From Thermoplasmata archaeon (GTDB lineage Archaea > Thermoplasmatota > Thermoplasmata > Lutacidiplasmatales > UBA184), in the NCBI GenBank assembly GCA_022750055.1, contig JAKIWL010000002.1:271042-335041 (forward strand): DNA of 64,000 nucleotides. The letters run 5' to 3'. Positions 53,431 to 61,542 of the stretch are shown here, piece by piece. The notes below the pieces were generated by a model. The model saw nothing but the letters and a program-made list of their open reading frames with translations, was not told where the DNA came from and made no database searches. The translations under genes and the position numbers were made by a program. Each line of letters begins with the position of its first letter. Position 1 is the first letter of the stretch.

Positions 53431-53440
53431 GGTTATAAGG
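53431..53440 (+). promoter_or_regulatory. TATA box of rps17e
   Basis: GGTTATAAGG is centred 29 bases before the ATG at 53465, the leaderless distance. The 218-base gap to the vWA gene holds no gene. Confidence 0.6.
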
Positions 53441-53464
53441 CGTTCCGGGGTCGGCCGCGCTCGC

Positions 53465-53689
53465 ATGGGCAATATCCGCCAAACCTACATCAAACGGGTC
53501 GCCATCGAACTCGTCCGCAACTATCCGGAGTCGTTCACGGGGGATTTCTCGGCCAACAAGAAGAAGGTCCTCGAGCTGACCGACCTCACCGTCATGGTCG
53601 ATGGGAAACCGACGGTCACCTACAAGAAGCTCGCGAACCGGATCGCCGGTTACGCCACCCGGTACGTCAAGCGCCGCCGCGGGACCTAG
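53465..53689 (+). CDS. rps17e: Small ribosomal subunit protein eS17
   Basis: A 74-residue ribosomal protein. [25 protein letters not shown] and [17 protein letters not shown] match archaeal eS17. The start is the ATG at 53465 with a good TATA box 29 bases upstream; the frame is open before that but without family resemblance. It is part of the 30S subunit. Confidence 0.92.
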   Translation: MGNIRQTYIKRVAIELVRNYPESFTGDFSANKKKVLELTDLTVMVDGKPTVTYKKLANRIAGYATRYVKRRRGT

Positions 53690-53710
53690 GCGACGCCGGG
53701 CCCGGCGGTC

Positions 53711-54214
53711 GTGAGCGGGCATGCGGGTGTGCGAGCCGCCGGCACGTTTCGGGTCACCATCAGCGCGTCGGCCCGATCGGCCCGCGGGGCAGCCGGGGAT
53801 CCAACGCTCGCGACCCTGCGAAAGAGGTTTCGTGGCGACCTCTCCGGCGTGTCCCGAGGGTGGATGCTCAGCGTGATGGGCACGCTCGACGGCTCCGCCG
53901 CATACGTGGCACTCGAGATCGTTCAGGGCACTCTCGCGGGACGACGAGGATCGTTTGCCTTGCAGCATGCGGGCACGCTCGATCGCGGAAAGGCGACACT
54001 CCGGGTGCAGGTCGTGCCCGATTCCGGGACGGACGGGCTGACGGGGATCACGGGCTCGATGCGCATCGAGGTCCGGCGGCTTCGCCACTCCTACGTATTC
54101 GACTACGCTCTTCCCCGTACGGGGGGGCCGCCCGGCGGGTCGCAGCGTCGGGGACGTGGCGGGACCAGGCAGGCGGTCCGCCCGGGTCAGTCCAGGATTC
54201 CCAGCCCTTCCTGA
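53711..54214 (+). CDS. DUF3224 family protein
   Basis: A 167-residue protein starting at GTG. The pattern GTFRVTI, FRGDLSGVSRGWML, GSAAYVALEIVQGTLAGR, SFALQHAGTLDRG and VVPDSGTDGLTGI matches DUF3224, a small beta-barrel family mostly known from bacteria. Function unknown. The 3' end overlaps eif6, on the other strand, by 28 bases. It stands between two translation genes and may be a late insertion. Confidence 0.8.
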   Translation: MSGHAGVRAAGTFRVTISASARSARGAAGDPTLATLRKRFRGDLSGVSRGWMLSVMGTLDGSAAYVALEIVQGTLAGRRGSFALQHAGTLDRGKATLRVQVVPDSGTDGLTGITGSMRIEVRRLRHSYVFDYALPRTGGPPGGSQRRGRGGTRQAVRPGQSRIPSPS

Positions 54215-54852
54215 AGGTGGACGATCTCGACCGGCGTCGTGGGCTTGCCCACGATCACCGCGCGGGAGTTCGCCGCGAGGCAGGCCCCGACGATCGGGAC
54301 CCCGAAGTTCGCGGTCGAACGGTGAACGGGAACGTGCAGGGTCTCGGTGAGGACCTCGACCTCCCGATCGGTGGCCCGAGGGTGAACGACGAGACCCCGG
54401 TTCGTCGCGACGGCGGCCATCCCGACCGTCCCGAGACCGGCGACGGTGCCGCGGCGAGCCGAGACCCGGAGCGCGCGCCCGATCCGTTCGATGGCATCGT
54501 CCGAAAAGTCCGGGTGGACGATCGCGCCGGAATCGTTCGCCAAGACATTGTTCCCCGTCGCATTGTAGCGGCTGCGGATCGGATGGACCGGGGTGATCCG
54601 CTCGATCGCCGTGCGTTCCTTGTCATCGATCTCCTCGCCGACCACGGCTCCGTGCGAATTGATCGCGACGAGGGTCCCCACGAGCTCGCTATCGAGCAGG
54701 CTCGTACGGACGCAGGGGACCTTGAGCAGCCGCTCCACCTCGCGAACGATCTCGAGGGAGGCGGTGTGGGCGACCAGGGCGCCGGCGTCGCTCGGCCGCA
54801 CGTAGACGCCGATGTACGGCGATCCCCCGATGAGCGCTCGGCCGACCGGCAA
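54187..54852 (-). CDS. eif6: Translation initiation factor aIF6
   Basis: A 221-residue pentein-fold anti-association factor. The repeats YIGVYVRPSDAG, VAINSHGAVVG, VLANDSGAIVHP, VATNRGLVVHP and CLAANSRAVIVG are the fivefold units of aIF6. It binds the large ribosomal subunit to stop premature joining. It follows eL31 by 25 bases in the conserved archaeal order eL39-eL31-aIF6. Confidence 0.95.
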   Translation of the reverse strand: MPVGRALIGGSPYIGVYVRPSDAGALVAHTASLEIVREVERLLKVPCVRTSLLDSELVGTLVAINSHGAVVGEEIDDKERTAIERITPVHPIRSRYNATGNNVLANDSGAIVHPDFSDDAIERIGRALRVSARRGTVAGLGTVGMAAVATNRGLVVHPRATDREVEVLTETLHVPVHRSTANFGVPIVGACLAANSRAVIVGKPTTPVEIVHLQEGLGILD

Positions 54853-54877
54853 CCCAACGCTCCGAGGGCCGGGGGAC

Positions 54878-55174
54878 CTATTCCCCCTCGATCAGGTCGA
54901 CCTCGATGAGGCCGTCCTCGAATCGGATGGCCTTGACGCGCACCTGCCGGGGAATGTGCTGGATCCCCCGCTCCCAGATGTGTTCGTTGAGCCGCGGGTC
55001 GATCCAGACATCCTCCGGTTTCCCCTTCATGTGGCGGACGATGAACCGTCGGACGGTCTCCAGCGCGTGACCGGCTCGACGACGGCGAGACGGTTGGTGC
55101 ATGCTCGCCCGCAGCGGGATCACGTACTCCCGCTCGAGGTCCTCGGTGCGTCGCGACTCCTCTTTCTTCGCCAT
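54878..55174 (-). CDS. rpl31e: Large ribosomal subunit protein eL31
   Basis: A 98-residue protein with REYVIPLR, AVRRFIVRHMKG-like, DVWIDPRLNEHIWERG and RVKAIRFEDG patterns of eL31. It is a component of the large subunit near the exit tunnel. It lies between eL39 (10 bases upstream) and aIF6 in one operon. Confidence 0.94.
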   Translation of the reverse strand: MAKKEESRRTEDLEREYVIPLRASMHQPSRRRRAGHALETVRRFIVRHMKGKPEDVWIDPRLNEHIWERGIQHIPRQVRVKAIRFEDGLIEVDLIEGE

Positions 55175-55184
55175 CGCCCCGTCC

Positions 55185-55343
55185 TTACTTGTGGAGGTGG
55201 CCCCGCCGCCAGGATCGTCGCTTCGGGTGCCGGGTGACCGTCCGGTTCGTTCGCTGCATCACCCAGGCAGGGACTCGCCGGTTGCTCTTGTTCGCGCGGA
55301 ACAGGCGAGTCTTCCGAGCGAGGCTTTTCCTGCGGTTTGCCAT
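55185..55343 (-). CDS. rpl39e: Large ribosomal subunit protein eL39
   Basis: A 52-residue basic protein from ATG 55341-55343 to TAA 55185-55187. [25 protein letters not shown] and [12 protein letters not shown] are the full eL39 signature; it lines the peptide exit tunnel. It fits the conserved order with eL31 and aIF6 downstream. Confidence 0.94.
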   Translation of the reverse strand: MANRRKSLARKTRLFRANKSNRRVPAWVMQRTNRTVTRHPKRRSWRRGHLHK

Positions 55344-55360
55344 CGCGCTGCTTCTCCCAA

Positions 55361-55720
55361 CTACCGACGCGTGATCTTGATCTCTCGGCGTTCGGGCATG
55401 ATCCGTTCGAGGATGGCGCGAAGGGTGGTGTCGTCGATGGCCCGTTGCAGTCGCCCGGATTGAGCGAGGGCGATGACCTGCTGCTCCACCGCGGTGGCGA
55501 CATCGGGTTTGGCGAGACGGATGCGGCCCAGCCGTTCCCGGGCCTCCGGAGTCAGGATCCGACGCAGCGCCTCGGCTCGCTCCGCCTCCCGTCGCTCCGC
55601 CTCGGCCTGCTGGGCCGAGTAGGCCGGCGCGTTGACCACCCCGCTCGATTGCATCGCTTCGATCTCCCGAAGCCGACGCTTCCGAAGTTCAACGAGCTCC
55701 GGGTCTCCATCGTACGCCAT
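55361..55720 (-). CDS. PDCD5-type DNA-binding protein
   Basis: A 119-residue, highly charged helical protein of the archaeal PDCD5/TFAR19 family: [13 protein letters not shown], then [40 protein letters not shown] in pieces. Family members are small DNA-binding or chaperone-cofactor proteins. The start is the ATG at 55718-55720. Its position between eS19 and eL39 is conserved in euryarchaea. Confidence 0.9.
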   Translation of the reverse strand: MAYDGDPELVELRKRRLREIEAMQSSGVVNAPAYSAQQAEAERREAERAEALRRILTPEARERLGRIRLAKPDVATAVEQQVIALAQSGRLQRAIDDTTLRAILERIMPERREIKITRR

Positions 55721-55752
55721 CGGTTCTCCTCGGACGTTGAGCCTTGAACCGA

Positions 55753-56208
55753 TCAAAGGTACTTGGCAAGCTCGGGGCGCGACTGAGCGAGTTCGGTCAG
55801 GGCCGACCGCGAGGCTGAATCGAGCAGCTTGAGCCCCTGGGGGCTGACTTGTCGACCCAGATTCTTGCGGGCCTTGATCAGACCCGACTTTTCGAGCTGC
55901 TGGACGATCTCGCGAAGGATCGAGCGAGAGCCCGTCCGCGCGTGGTACGGCGCCGAGCCCCGGTCCTTGCGTCCTCCGTAGTCGGCCGAGAGCCGCTGGA
56001 CCCCCGTCGGCCCTTTCAGGTAGATCTTGCGCAAGACCGACGCACTGCGAAGGTACCACCAATCCGTCTGGGTCGGCGCCTGCTGACGACTGACCCCGGT
56101 CTTGACGAAGGCGGCCCACGGAGGGGGGGTTACCATCTGGCGTGTTTTCAATTCGGCCGCGACGCGCGGTAGCAGCGCCGAGGCCGGTACATCGAAGGGA
56201 TGAGGCAT
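55753..56208 (-). CDS. rps19e: Small ribosomal subunit protein eS19
   Basis: A 151-residue winged-helix ribosomal protein. WAAFVKTGVSRQQAP, WWYLRSASVLRKIYL, and GSRSILREIVQQLEKSGLI are the eS19 motifs. The start is the ATG at 56206-56208, with a TATA box about 30 bases upstream. It opens the eS19-PDCD5-eL39-eL31-aIF6 operon. Confidence 0.94.
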   Translation of the reverse strand: MPHPFDVPASALLPRVAAELKTRQMVTPPPWAAFVKTGVSRQQAPTQTDWWYLRSASVLRKIYLKGPTGVQRLSADYGGRKDRGSAPYHARTGSRSILREIVQQLEKSGLIKARKNLGRQVSPQGLKLLDSASRSALTELAQSRPELAKYL

Positions 56209-56231
56209 GGTGCGCGCGCCCACCTGACGGC

Positions 56232-56243
56232 GATATTTAAGAG
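56232..56243. promoter_or_regulatory. Bidirectional TATA between rps19e and the molybdenum hydroxylase operon
   Basis: GATATTTAAGAG is centred 30 bases before the rps19e ATG (minus strand) and 40 bases before the mobA-like ATG at 56277 (plus strand). A plus-strand transcript would begin near 56262 and carry the AGGAGAG ribosome binding site at 56267-56273. The element thus can serve both operons. Confidence 0.6.
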
Positions 56244-56266
56244 TGTATGCACGGTGGCTCAGATTC

Positions 56267-56273
56267 AGGAGAG
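56267..56273 (+). promoter_or_regulatory. Shine-Dalgarno site deciding the mobA-like start
   Basis: AGGAGAG ends three bases before ATG 56277. It favours this start over the in-frame ATG at 56247, which lies upstream of the expected transcription start. Confidence 0.55.
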
Positions 56274-56276
56274 AAT

Positions 56277-56930
56277 ATGGCGGCGGAAAACGACCGGGCG
56301 ATGGAGCCTCGTGGCCCGGTCGCGGTCATACTCAGTGCGGGTGAGTCGCGTCGATTCGGCGGCCGGCCCAAAGCCCTTCTGCCGGTTGGACGGGAGACGG
56401 CGATCGCGCGGATCGCGCGAATCGCCCAACGGGCAGGAGCGAGCCGGGTCATCGCGGTTCTCGGACCGCTTCGGAAGGAGATCGAACGGGCTCTCGACGG
56501 CCACTCCGTAGACATCGAGGAGAACGCAGCTTGGCCCGAGGGCCGCACGGGCTCGGTTCAGCTTGGATTACGAGCGGCAGGCGACGCAACCCCCGTCCTG
56601 GTGTGGCCGGTCGACCACCCCTTCGTTGCCGAACCCACGGTCGACCGCTTGTTCGCCGCGGCCTCCCGAGATGCCCTCGCGACCTGGGTCGTCCCGTCGT
56701 TCCGGGGCGGCGGGGGTCACCCGGTCCTTCTTCAGCGGGCCGCAATACGACGGGTGCTCGAGCTTCCTTCCTCGGCGCCGCTGCGCTCCCTCATCCCGGT
56801 GCTCGGTCCACAGGTCCTTCGGGTCCCGGTGGAAGACCCGGGGGTGCTCGAAAACGTCGACTCGTTCGATGCCTACTGGTCCGCCTTGGAGGCCTGGAAG
56901 CGCCGCGGAGGGGAGATCGATGGACCGTAG
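56277..56930 (+). CDS. MobA/MocA-like molybdenum cofactor nucleotidyltransferase
   Basis: A 217-residue NTP-transferase. AVILSAGESRRFGGRPKALLP is interrupted only by one residue from the family signature LAAGxSxRMGxxK, and WPVDHPFVAEPT is the metal/substrate motif of MocA (molybdopterin cytidylyltransferase). GGGGHPVLL also fits. Molybdenum hydroxylases carry the cytosine dinucleotide form, so this gene fits the operon below it. The next start overlaps its end. Confidence 0.82.
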   Translation: MAAENDRAMEPRGPVAVILSAGESRRFGGRPKALLPVGRETAIARIARIAQRAGASRVIAVLGPLRKEIERALDGHSVDIEENAAWPEGRTGSVQLGLRAAGDATPVLVWPVDHPFVAEPTVDRLFAAASRDALATWVVPSFRGGGGHPVLLQRAAIRRVLELPSSAPLRSLIPVLGPQVLRVPVEDPGVLENVDSFDAYWSALEAWKRRGGEIDGP

Positions 56931-57762
56931 GCTGACGCGGGAAGCGCTTCGTCTGATGGAAGCCCACCAGCCGTTCGTCCGGGCCACGGTCGTCCGTTCT
57001 TCGGGGTCGGTCCCGGGAAAGGTGGGCGCTGCGATGCTCGTGCGGTCCGACGGTTCGACGGTCGGGACGGTCGGGGGCGCGGCCTTGGAAGAACGGGTCA
57101 AAGACCTGGCGCGGGCCTCCCTTCGAACCCGAGCGAGCGACCTTCATCACTTCGACCTACGGAACTGGGTGGAAGGCGGGTTGCCGAGCCTCTGCGGAGG
57201 CTCGGTCGACATCTCGATCGAGTACGTGGCCGCGCGGCCCAACCTCCTGCTGTGGGGGGGCGGTCACGTGGCCGCGGCCCTGGCTCGGCTGCTCCCGACC
57301 TTGGAGTACGACTATTCGGTCGCCGACGACCGGCCCGAATGGGCCTCCGCCGATCGTTTTCCAGAGGCCGAACGCTGCGTCGTGGTCGAGCCGGCCCAGC
57401 TGTTCGGAGCCGTCGCGGCGGAATCGTTCACCCATCTCTTCGTGCTGGGATACGACGCGGCGAAGGACACCGACGTACTCGACCTGGCCCTCCACCGGTT
57501 CCCGAACGAGATCGGGCTCATCGCCAGTCAGGCGAAGCGGGCCCACGTGTTCGCGGAGCTGCGGCGACGTGGTGCGTCGGAGGCGGCACTCCGCCGGATC
57601 CGGGCGCCCGTGGGGCTGCCGATTGGCGCGGAAACCCCCGAGGAGATCGCGGTCAGCATCGTTGCGGAGATCGTCCAGGCTCTCCATCCTAGCCGCACCG
57701 CTAAGAGGTCCGACGCCTCCTCCGAGGTGAATGCGCAGCATGTCGCCGCCCCGTCCCCTTAG
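56920..57762 (+). CDS. xdhC: XdhC/CoxI family maturation protein
   Basis: A 280-residue protein. VVRSSGSVPGKVGAAMLV and GTVGGAALEE are the N-terminal XdhC signature; a Rossmann domain follows with LLLWGGGHVAAALARLL and a C-terminal RRIRAPVGLPIGAETPEEI. XdhC-type proteins bind the sulfurated molybdenum cofactor and insert it into molybdenum hydroxylases. The ATG at 56920 sits behind GGAGGGGAG and overlaps the previous gene by 11 bases; its 3' end overlaps the iron-sulfur subunit gene by 23 bases. Confidence 0.9.
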   Translation: MDRRLTREALRLMEAHQPFVRATVVRSSGSVPGKVGAAMLVRSDGSTVGTVGGAALEERVKDLARASLRTRASDLHHFDLRNWVEGGLPSLCGGSVDISIEYVAARPNLLLWGGGHVAAALARLLPTLEYDYSVADDRPEWASADRFPEAERCVVVEPAQLFGAVAAESFTHLFVLGYDAAKDTDVLDLALHRFPNEIGLIASQAKRAHVFAELRRRGASEAALRRIRAPVGLPIGAETPEEIAVSIVAEIVQALHPSRTAKRSDASSEVNAQHVAAPSP

Positions 57763-58213
57763 ACTGACCCTCAACGATCGGCCGGTCGAGACCTCCTGCC
57801 CGAACGAGCGGATCCTGCTCGACCTGCTCCGGGAGGACCTCAACCTCACCGGCACCAAGCGTGGGTGCGACCTCGGCACGTGCGGATGCTGCACCGTCTG
57901 GATCGACGGGCGCGCGACCCTTTCGTGTCTGACCCTCGCTCGGTCCACCGAGGGTCACTCCGTGACGACGATCGAGGGGGTCTCACCGGCGACCGGGCTC
58001 AACCCGGTCCAGAAGGCGTTCGTCGAACGCGGGGCCACCCAATGCGGTTTCTGCACGCCCGGATTCATCATGACCGCGACGGCCCTACTTCGGGACCACC
58101 CCCATCCGAGCCGCTCGGAGATCACCGAGGCGATCGCCGGGAATTTGTGCCGATGCACCGGCTATACGAAGATCATCGAGGCGATCGAATCGGCGGCCTC
58201 GGGGGACCGGTAG
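57740..58213 (+). CDS. hcrC: Molybdenum hydroxylase 2Fe-2S subunit, 4-hydroxybenzoyl-CoA reductase gamma-type
   Basis: A 157-residue subunit with two iron-sulfur clusters. Cys43, Cys48, Cys51 and Cys63 (RGCDLGTCGCC ... LSC) hold the plant-type cluster; QCGFCTPG and NLCRCTGY hold the second. It passes electrons from the molybdenum site to the FAD subunit. GAGGTGA at 57724-57730 favours the ATG at 57740 over the one at 57731. The stop abuts the large-subunit ATG directly. Confidence 0.88.
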   Translation: MSPPRPLRLTLNDRPVETSCPNERILLDLLREDLNLTGTKRGCDLGTCGCCTVWIDGRATLSCLTLARSTEGHSVTTIEGVSPATGLNPVQKAFVERGATQCGFCTPGFIMTATALLRDHPHPSRSEITEAIAGNLCRCTGYTKIIEAIESAASGDR

Positions 58214-60541
58214 ATGTCCACGGCCGACGCGAGTCCGAAGTTTCGGTTGCTGGGCGGTCGGATCCCGTACGTCGAGGGGCCGCTCAAGGTGACGGGTCGA
58301 GCCGAGTACACCGACGACATCAAGCGGCCGGGAATGCTCTACGGCGGCCTCCTGAGGTCTCCGTGGCCCCATGCGCGTCTCGTCTCCATCGACGTGTCGA
58401 GCGCCCGATCCCTGCCGGGCGTCTACGCCGTCCTGACCGGCGAGAAGTATCCGACCCCGTTCGGCGTGCTTCCGATCACGCACGACGAGACGGCGATCGC
58501 GGTCGGGAAGGCGCGGTACATCGGCGACATCATCGCCGCGGTCGCCGCGACGGATGAGCGCACGGCCGAGCTCGCGATGGCCGCCATCCGGGTCGAGGTG
58601 GAGCCGCTTCCGGAGTACGCCGACCCCCAGACCGGCCTCGCCCCGGTGACCGAACCGATCCACGCTCGAGGCTTGGCCGGGACGAACATCCAGAAGGAGG
58701 TCGTCCAGCATTTCGGCGATGTGGATGCGGCGTTCGCCCAGGCGAGCCATACCGTCCGAGTGCGCGGGACCTTCGCCGGCGTCACCCACGCCTTCACCGA
58801 GCCCATGGCGACGATCGCCGAGTCGACCCCCGACGGACGATTGACGGTCTGGAGCGCCACGCAGGTCCCGCATTACCTGCACCGGGCGCTCTCGGAGGTC
58901 CTCGGTATCCCGATGCATCGGATCCGGGTGATCAAGCCGGAGGTCGGCGGCGGCTTCGGGGGAAAGTCCGACCCCCTTCCCCACGAGATCGCGTGCGCGG
59001 CGCTCGCCCTCGAGACCGGTCGGCCGGTCAAGATCCGGTTCGACCGGGAGGACGTGTTCCTGACGAACCACGGACGTCATCCGACCCAGAACGATGTGCG
59101 CATCGCCGCGGATTCAGAGGGCCACCTGAGCGCGTACGACATCCAGGCGGTCCTCGACGGCGGGGCGTGGAGCTCCTTCGGCACGGTCACGACCTACTAC
59201 AATGGGGTCCTCGCGATGGGCCCGTATCGGGTCCCGAACTTCCGGTACCGCGGTCGTCGGGTCTACACCAACAAGCCCCCTAGCGGTGCGATGCGCGCCC
59301 ACGGAGGGACGAACATCCGCTACTCGGTCGAGGTCGCGCTCGACGAGCTCGCCGAATCGATCGGTCTCGACCCGTTCGTTCTCCGCGAACGGAACGCGCT
59401 GCCCCCGAACAGCACGACGGTGAACCAGCTGCGCATCACCTCCACGTCGTTTCGGCAGTGCCTGGACGCCTCCCGCGTCCGCAGCGGTTGGGCCGACAAG
59501 TTCCGGCGGCTGCCGTTCGGCGAGGGCATCGGACTCGGCTGCGGGTTCTACATCTCGGGCTCTAACAGCCCGATCCACTTCACCCCGAAGATGCCGCAGT
59601 GCACCGTCCATCTGAAGGTCGACATGGACGGAGGGATCGCGGTCCACTCGATGCAGGCGGACATCGGCCAAGGTTCGAACACATTGCTCGCGGCCATCGT
59701 GGCCGAGGTGCTCGGCGTGGACCTCGACCGGGTCCACGTGGTCCGAGTCGATTCGGACATCAGCCCGGTCGACATCGGCAGCTACTCCTCCCGGGTGACG
59801 TTCATGATGGGGAACGCCGCCCGACGGGCGGCCGAGGAGCTGCTCGCGACGCTTTTGCGCGCGGCGAGCGAGCTCTGCGGATACCCCGTCGACCAGCTCG
59901 CCGTGGAACGCGAGCGCTACGTTCCGCGCCATCGGCCGGAGGTCGCCGTCTCCTTCATGGATGCCCTCCATAAGGCGATGGAGAAGGTGGGCGCCCTCAC
60001 GGCCACCGGGGCCTACTCGAGCCCCCCGATGGGGGGGACCTTCAAGGGGGCCCGAGCGGGAACGGCCCCTGCCTATTCCTTCGCGGCCTACGTGGCACAG
60101 GTCCGGGTCGACGCCGAAACCGGGGAATACCACGTCGGCACCATCTGGGCGGCGTTCGATTGCGGTCGACCCCTGAACCGCCTGGCGGTCGAAGGACAGA
60201 TCGAGGGATCGATCCACATGGGACTCGGGCAGTTGATGGGGGAGACCATGAGCTACCGGTCGACCCGCCTGATGAACCCGTCTCTGCTCGAGTACAAGAT
60301 CCCCGCACCGCAGCAGATGCCGAGGGTCGAGTGCCTGCTCGTCGGGCAGGACGACCCGGAGGGTCCCTTCGGGGCCAAGGAGGCGGGCGAGGGGCCGCTC
60401 GTGGCGACGCTGCCGGCGGTCGCGAACGCCCTATACGATGCCATCGGGGTGCGTTTCCACGAGCTCCCCATCACGCCCGACCGCGTCGTCCGTGGGATCG
60501 AGCAACGTCGCAAGGAGGGGCGGCCCTGGAAGGGCGCCTGA
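58214..60541 (+). CDS. hcrA: Molybdenum hydroxylase large subunit, 4-hydroxybenzoyl-CoA reductase alpha-type
   Basis: A 775-residue molybdopterin-binding subunit of the xanthine oxidase family. KPEVGGGFGGKSDPL is the first cofactor loop, PPSGAMRAHG the active-site loop, IGQGSNT and the C-terminal PFGAKEAGEGP bears the catalytic Glu. Aerobic CO dehydrogenase would show AYXCSFR at the active-site loop, which is absent. The SGAMRAHG loop and the FAD subunit with four extra Cys fit 4-hydroxybenzoyl-CoA reductase, which dehydroxylates a phenolic CoA thioester in anaerobic aromatic degradation. The substrate in this archaeon is inferred, not shown. Confidence 0.85.
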   Translation: MSTADASPKFRLLGGRIPYVEGPLKVTGRAEYTDDIKRPGMLYGGLLRSPWPHARLVSIDVSSARSLPGVYAVLTGEKYPTPFGVLPITHDETAIAVGKARYIGDIIAAVAATDERTAELAMAAIRVEVEPLPEYADPQTGLAPVTEPIHARGLAGTNIQKEVVQHFGDVDAAFAQASHTVRVRGTFAGVTHAFTEPMATIAESTPDGRLTVWSATQVPHYLHRALSEVLGIPMHRIRVIKPEVGGGFGGKSDPLPHEIACAALALETGRPVKIRFDREDVFLTNHGRHPTQNDVRIAADSEGHLSAYDIQAVLDGGAWSSFGTVTTYYNGVLAMGPYRVPNFRYRGRRVYTNKPPSGAMRAHGGTNIRYSVEVALDELAESIGLDPFVLRERNALPPNSTTVNQLRITSTSFRQCLDASRVRSGWADKFRRLPFGEGIGLGCGFYISGSNSPIHFTPKMPQCTVHLKVDMDGGIAVHSMQADIGQGSNTLLAAIVAEVLGVDLDRVHVVRVDSDISPVDIGSYSSRVTFMMGNAARRAAEELLATLLRAASELCGYPVDQLAVERERYVPRHRPEVAVSFMDALHKAMEKVGALTATGAYSSPPMGGTFKGARAGTAPAYSFAAYVAQVRVDAETGEYHVGTIWAAFDCGRPLNRLAVEGQIEGSIHMGLGQLMGETMSYRSTRLMNPSLLEYKIPAPQQMPRVECLLVGQDDPEGPFGAKEAGEGPLVATLPAVANALYDAIGVRFHELPITPDRVVRGIEQRRKEGRPWKGA

Positions 60542-60549
60542 ACTTGACC

Positions 60550-61542
60550 ATGCACCTCGACCCGTTCGAACTATACCGGCCAAGCACCGTCGAGGAGGTC
60601 GTCCGACTGACCCGCGACCTCGGAGCCGCGTGCGATGTTCTCGCTGGGGGGACCGACCTATTGCCGAACTACAAGATGCACATCAACCTCAAGCCGAACC
60701 TCGTCGCCCTCGAGGAGGTCGAGGAGCTGCGTTCCTACACCCTCGAGCGGGTCGGCTCGATGACCCGCCTCGCGGACCTCGACCGGGACACCGACTTTGC
60801 CCGGGCCTATCCCGGCGTGGCCGCGGCGGTCCATGAGGTCGCGACTCCGCTCGTTCGCGAACGGGCGACGGTTGGTGGAAATCTACTGGTGGAGACGCGC
60901 TGCTTTTTCTTCAACCAGACGTTCCCGTGGCGCCAGAGCCTGGGATTCTGCCTCAAGGCCGACGGAGACCGCTGCCACGTGGTCCCGCAGAAGGAGCGCT
61001 GCTACGCAACGTTCTCCGGAGACCTCGCTCCGGCCCTGGCGGCCGTCGACGCCTCGGTCGAGCTAGCCGGGCCGGATGGGCGGAGGACCATCCCCGTCCT
61101 CGACCTGTACGACCCGGGCGGCGATGGGATCCGCCGCCATCGCCTTCGGCCGAACGAGATCGTGGTGGCCGTGTCGTTCCCGGCGGCGAGCCGCGGCCTT
61201 CCCGCCAACTATCAGAAACTGCGGATCCGCCCCACGTTCGACTTTCCGGAGCTGGGCCTCGCCGCCGCCGGCCTCGTCGAATCCGGGACGGTCCGCTCCC
61301 TTGCGATCGCCGCGGGAGGACTCGAGACCTACCCCAGGCGGTTCGACGAGGTGACCCGGCCCCTCGTCGGCGAGCGGCTGAACGAGACGAATCGCAACGC
61401 TGCCTCGGAGGCGATCATGCGGTCGGTCCGACCGGTCCACAACACGTTCCTCGCCCCGGACTACCGGCGACGCATGGTGGGGGTCTACGTGCGACGCGCT
61501 CTCGACCGGCTCGCGAACGGCCCCCCTGGGGTTCCGGGATGA
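60550..61542 (+). CDS. hcrB: Molybdenum hydroxylase FAD subunit with extra 4Fe-4S insert (HcrB-type)
   Basis: A 330-residue FAD-binding subunit. LAGGTDLLPNYKM and TVGGNLL are the FAD motifs. Between them and the C-terminal part an insert carries Cys118, Cys134, Cys142 and Cys151 (RCFFFNQTFPWRQ ... FCLKADGDRCHVV ... ERC), spaced 16, 8 and 9. From memory, the beta subunit of Thauera 4-hydroxybenzoyl-CoA reductase binds an additional 4Fe-4S cluster with the same spacing. Ordinary CoxM/XdhB subunits lack it. The ATG at 60550 is chosen; a TTG at 60544 is possible. It overlaps the next gene as ATGA. Confidence 0.88.
   Translation: MHLDPFELYRPSTVEEVVRLTRDLGAACDVLAGGTDLLPNYKMHINLKPNLVALEEVEELRSYTLERVGSMTRLADLDRDTDFARAYPGVAAAVHEVATPLVRERATVGGNLLVETRCFFFNQTFPWRQSLGFCLKADGDRCHVVPQKERCYATFSGDLAPALAAVDASVELAGPDGRRTIPVLDLYDPGGDGIRRHRLRPNEIVVAVSFPAASRGLPANYQKLRIRPTFDFPELGLAAAGLVESGTVRSLAIAAGGLETYPRRFDEVTRPLVGERLNETNRNAASEAIMRSVRPVHNTFLAPDYRRRMVGVYVRRALDRLANGPPGVPG

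Noticed and set aside
59114-60217. A 367-residue open frame on the minus strand
   Set aside because: Antisense to the strongly conserved molybdenum hydroxylase large subunit; no recognisable motifs.
58214-60541. Aerobic CO dehydrogenase (CoxL form I)
   Set aside because: The diagnostic AYXCSFR loop is absent and the FAD subunit has the four-Cys insert of 4-hydroxybenzoyl-CoA reductase.
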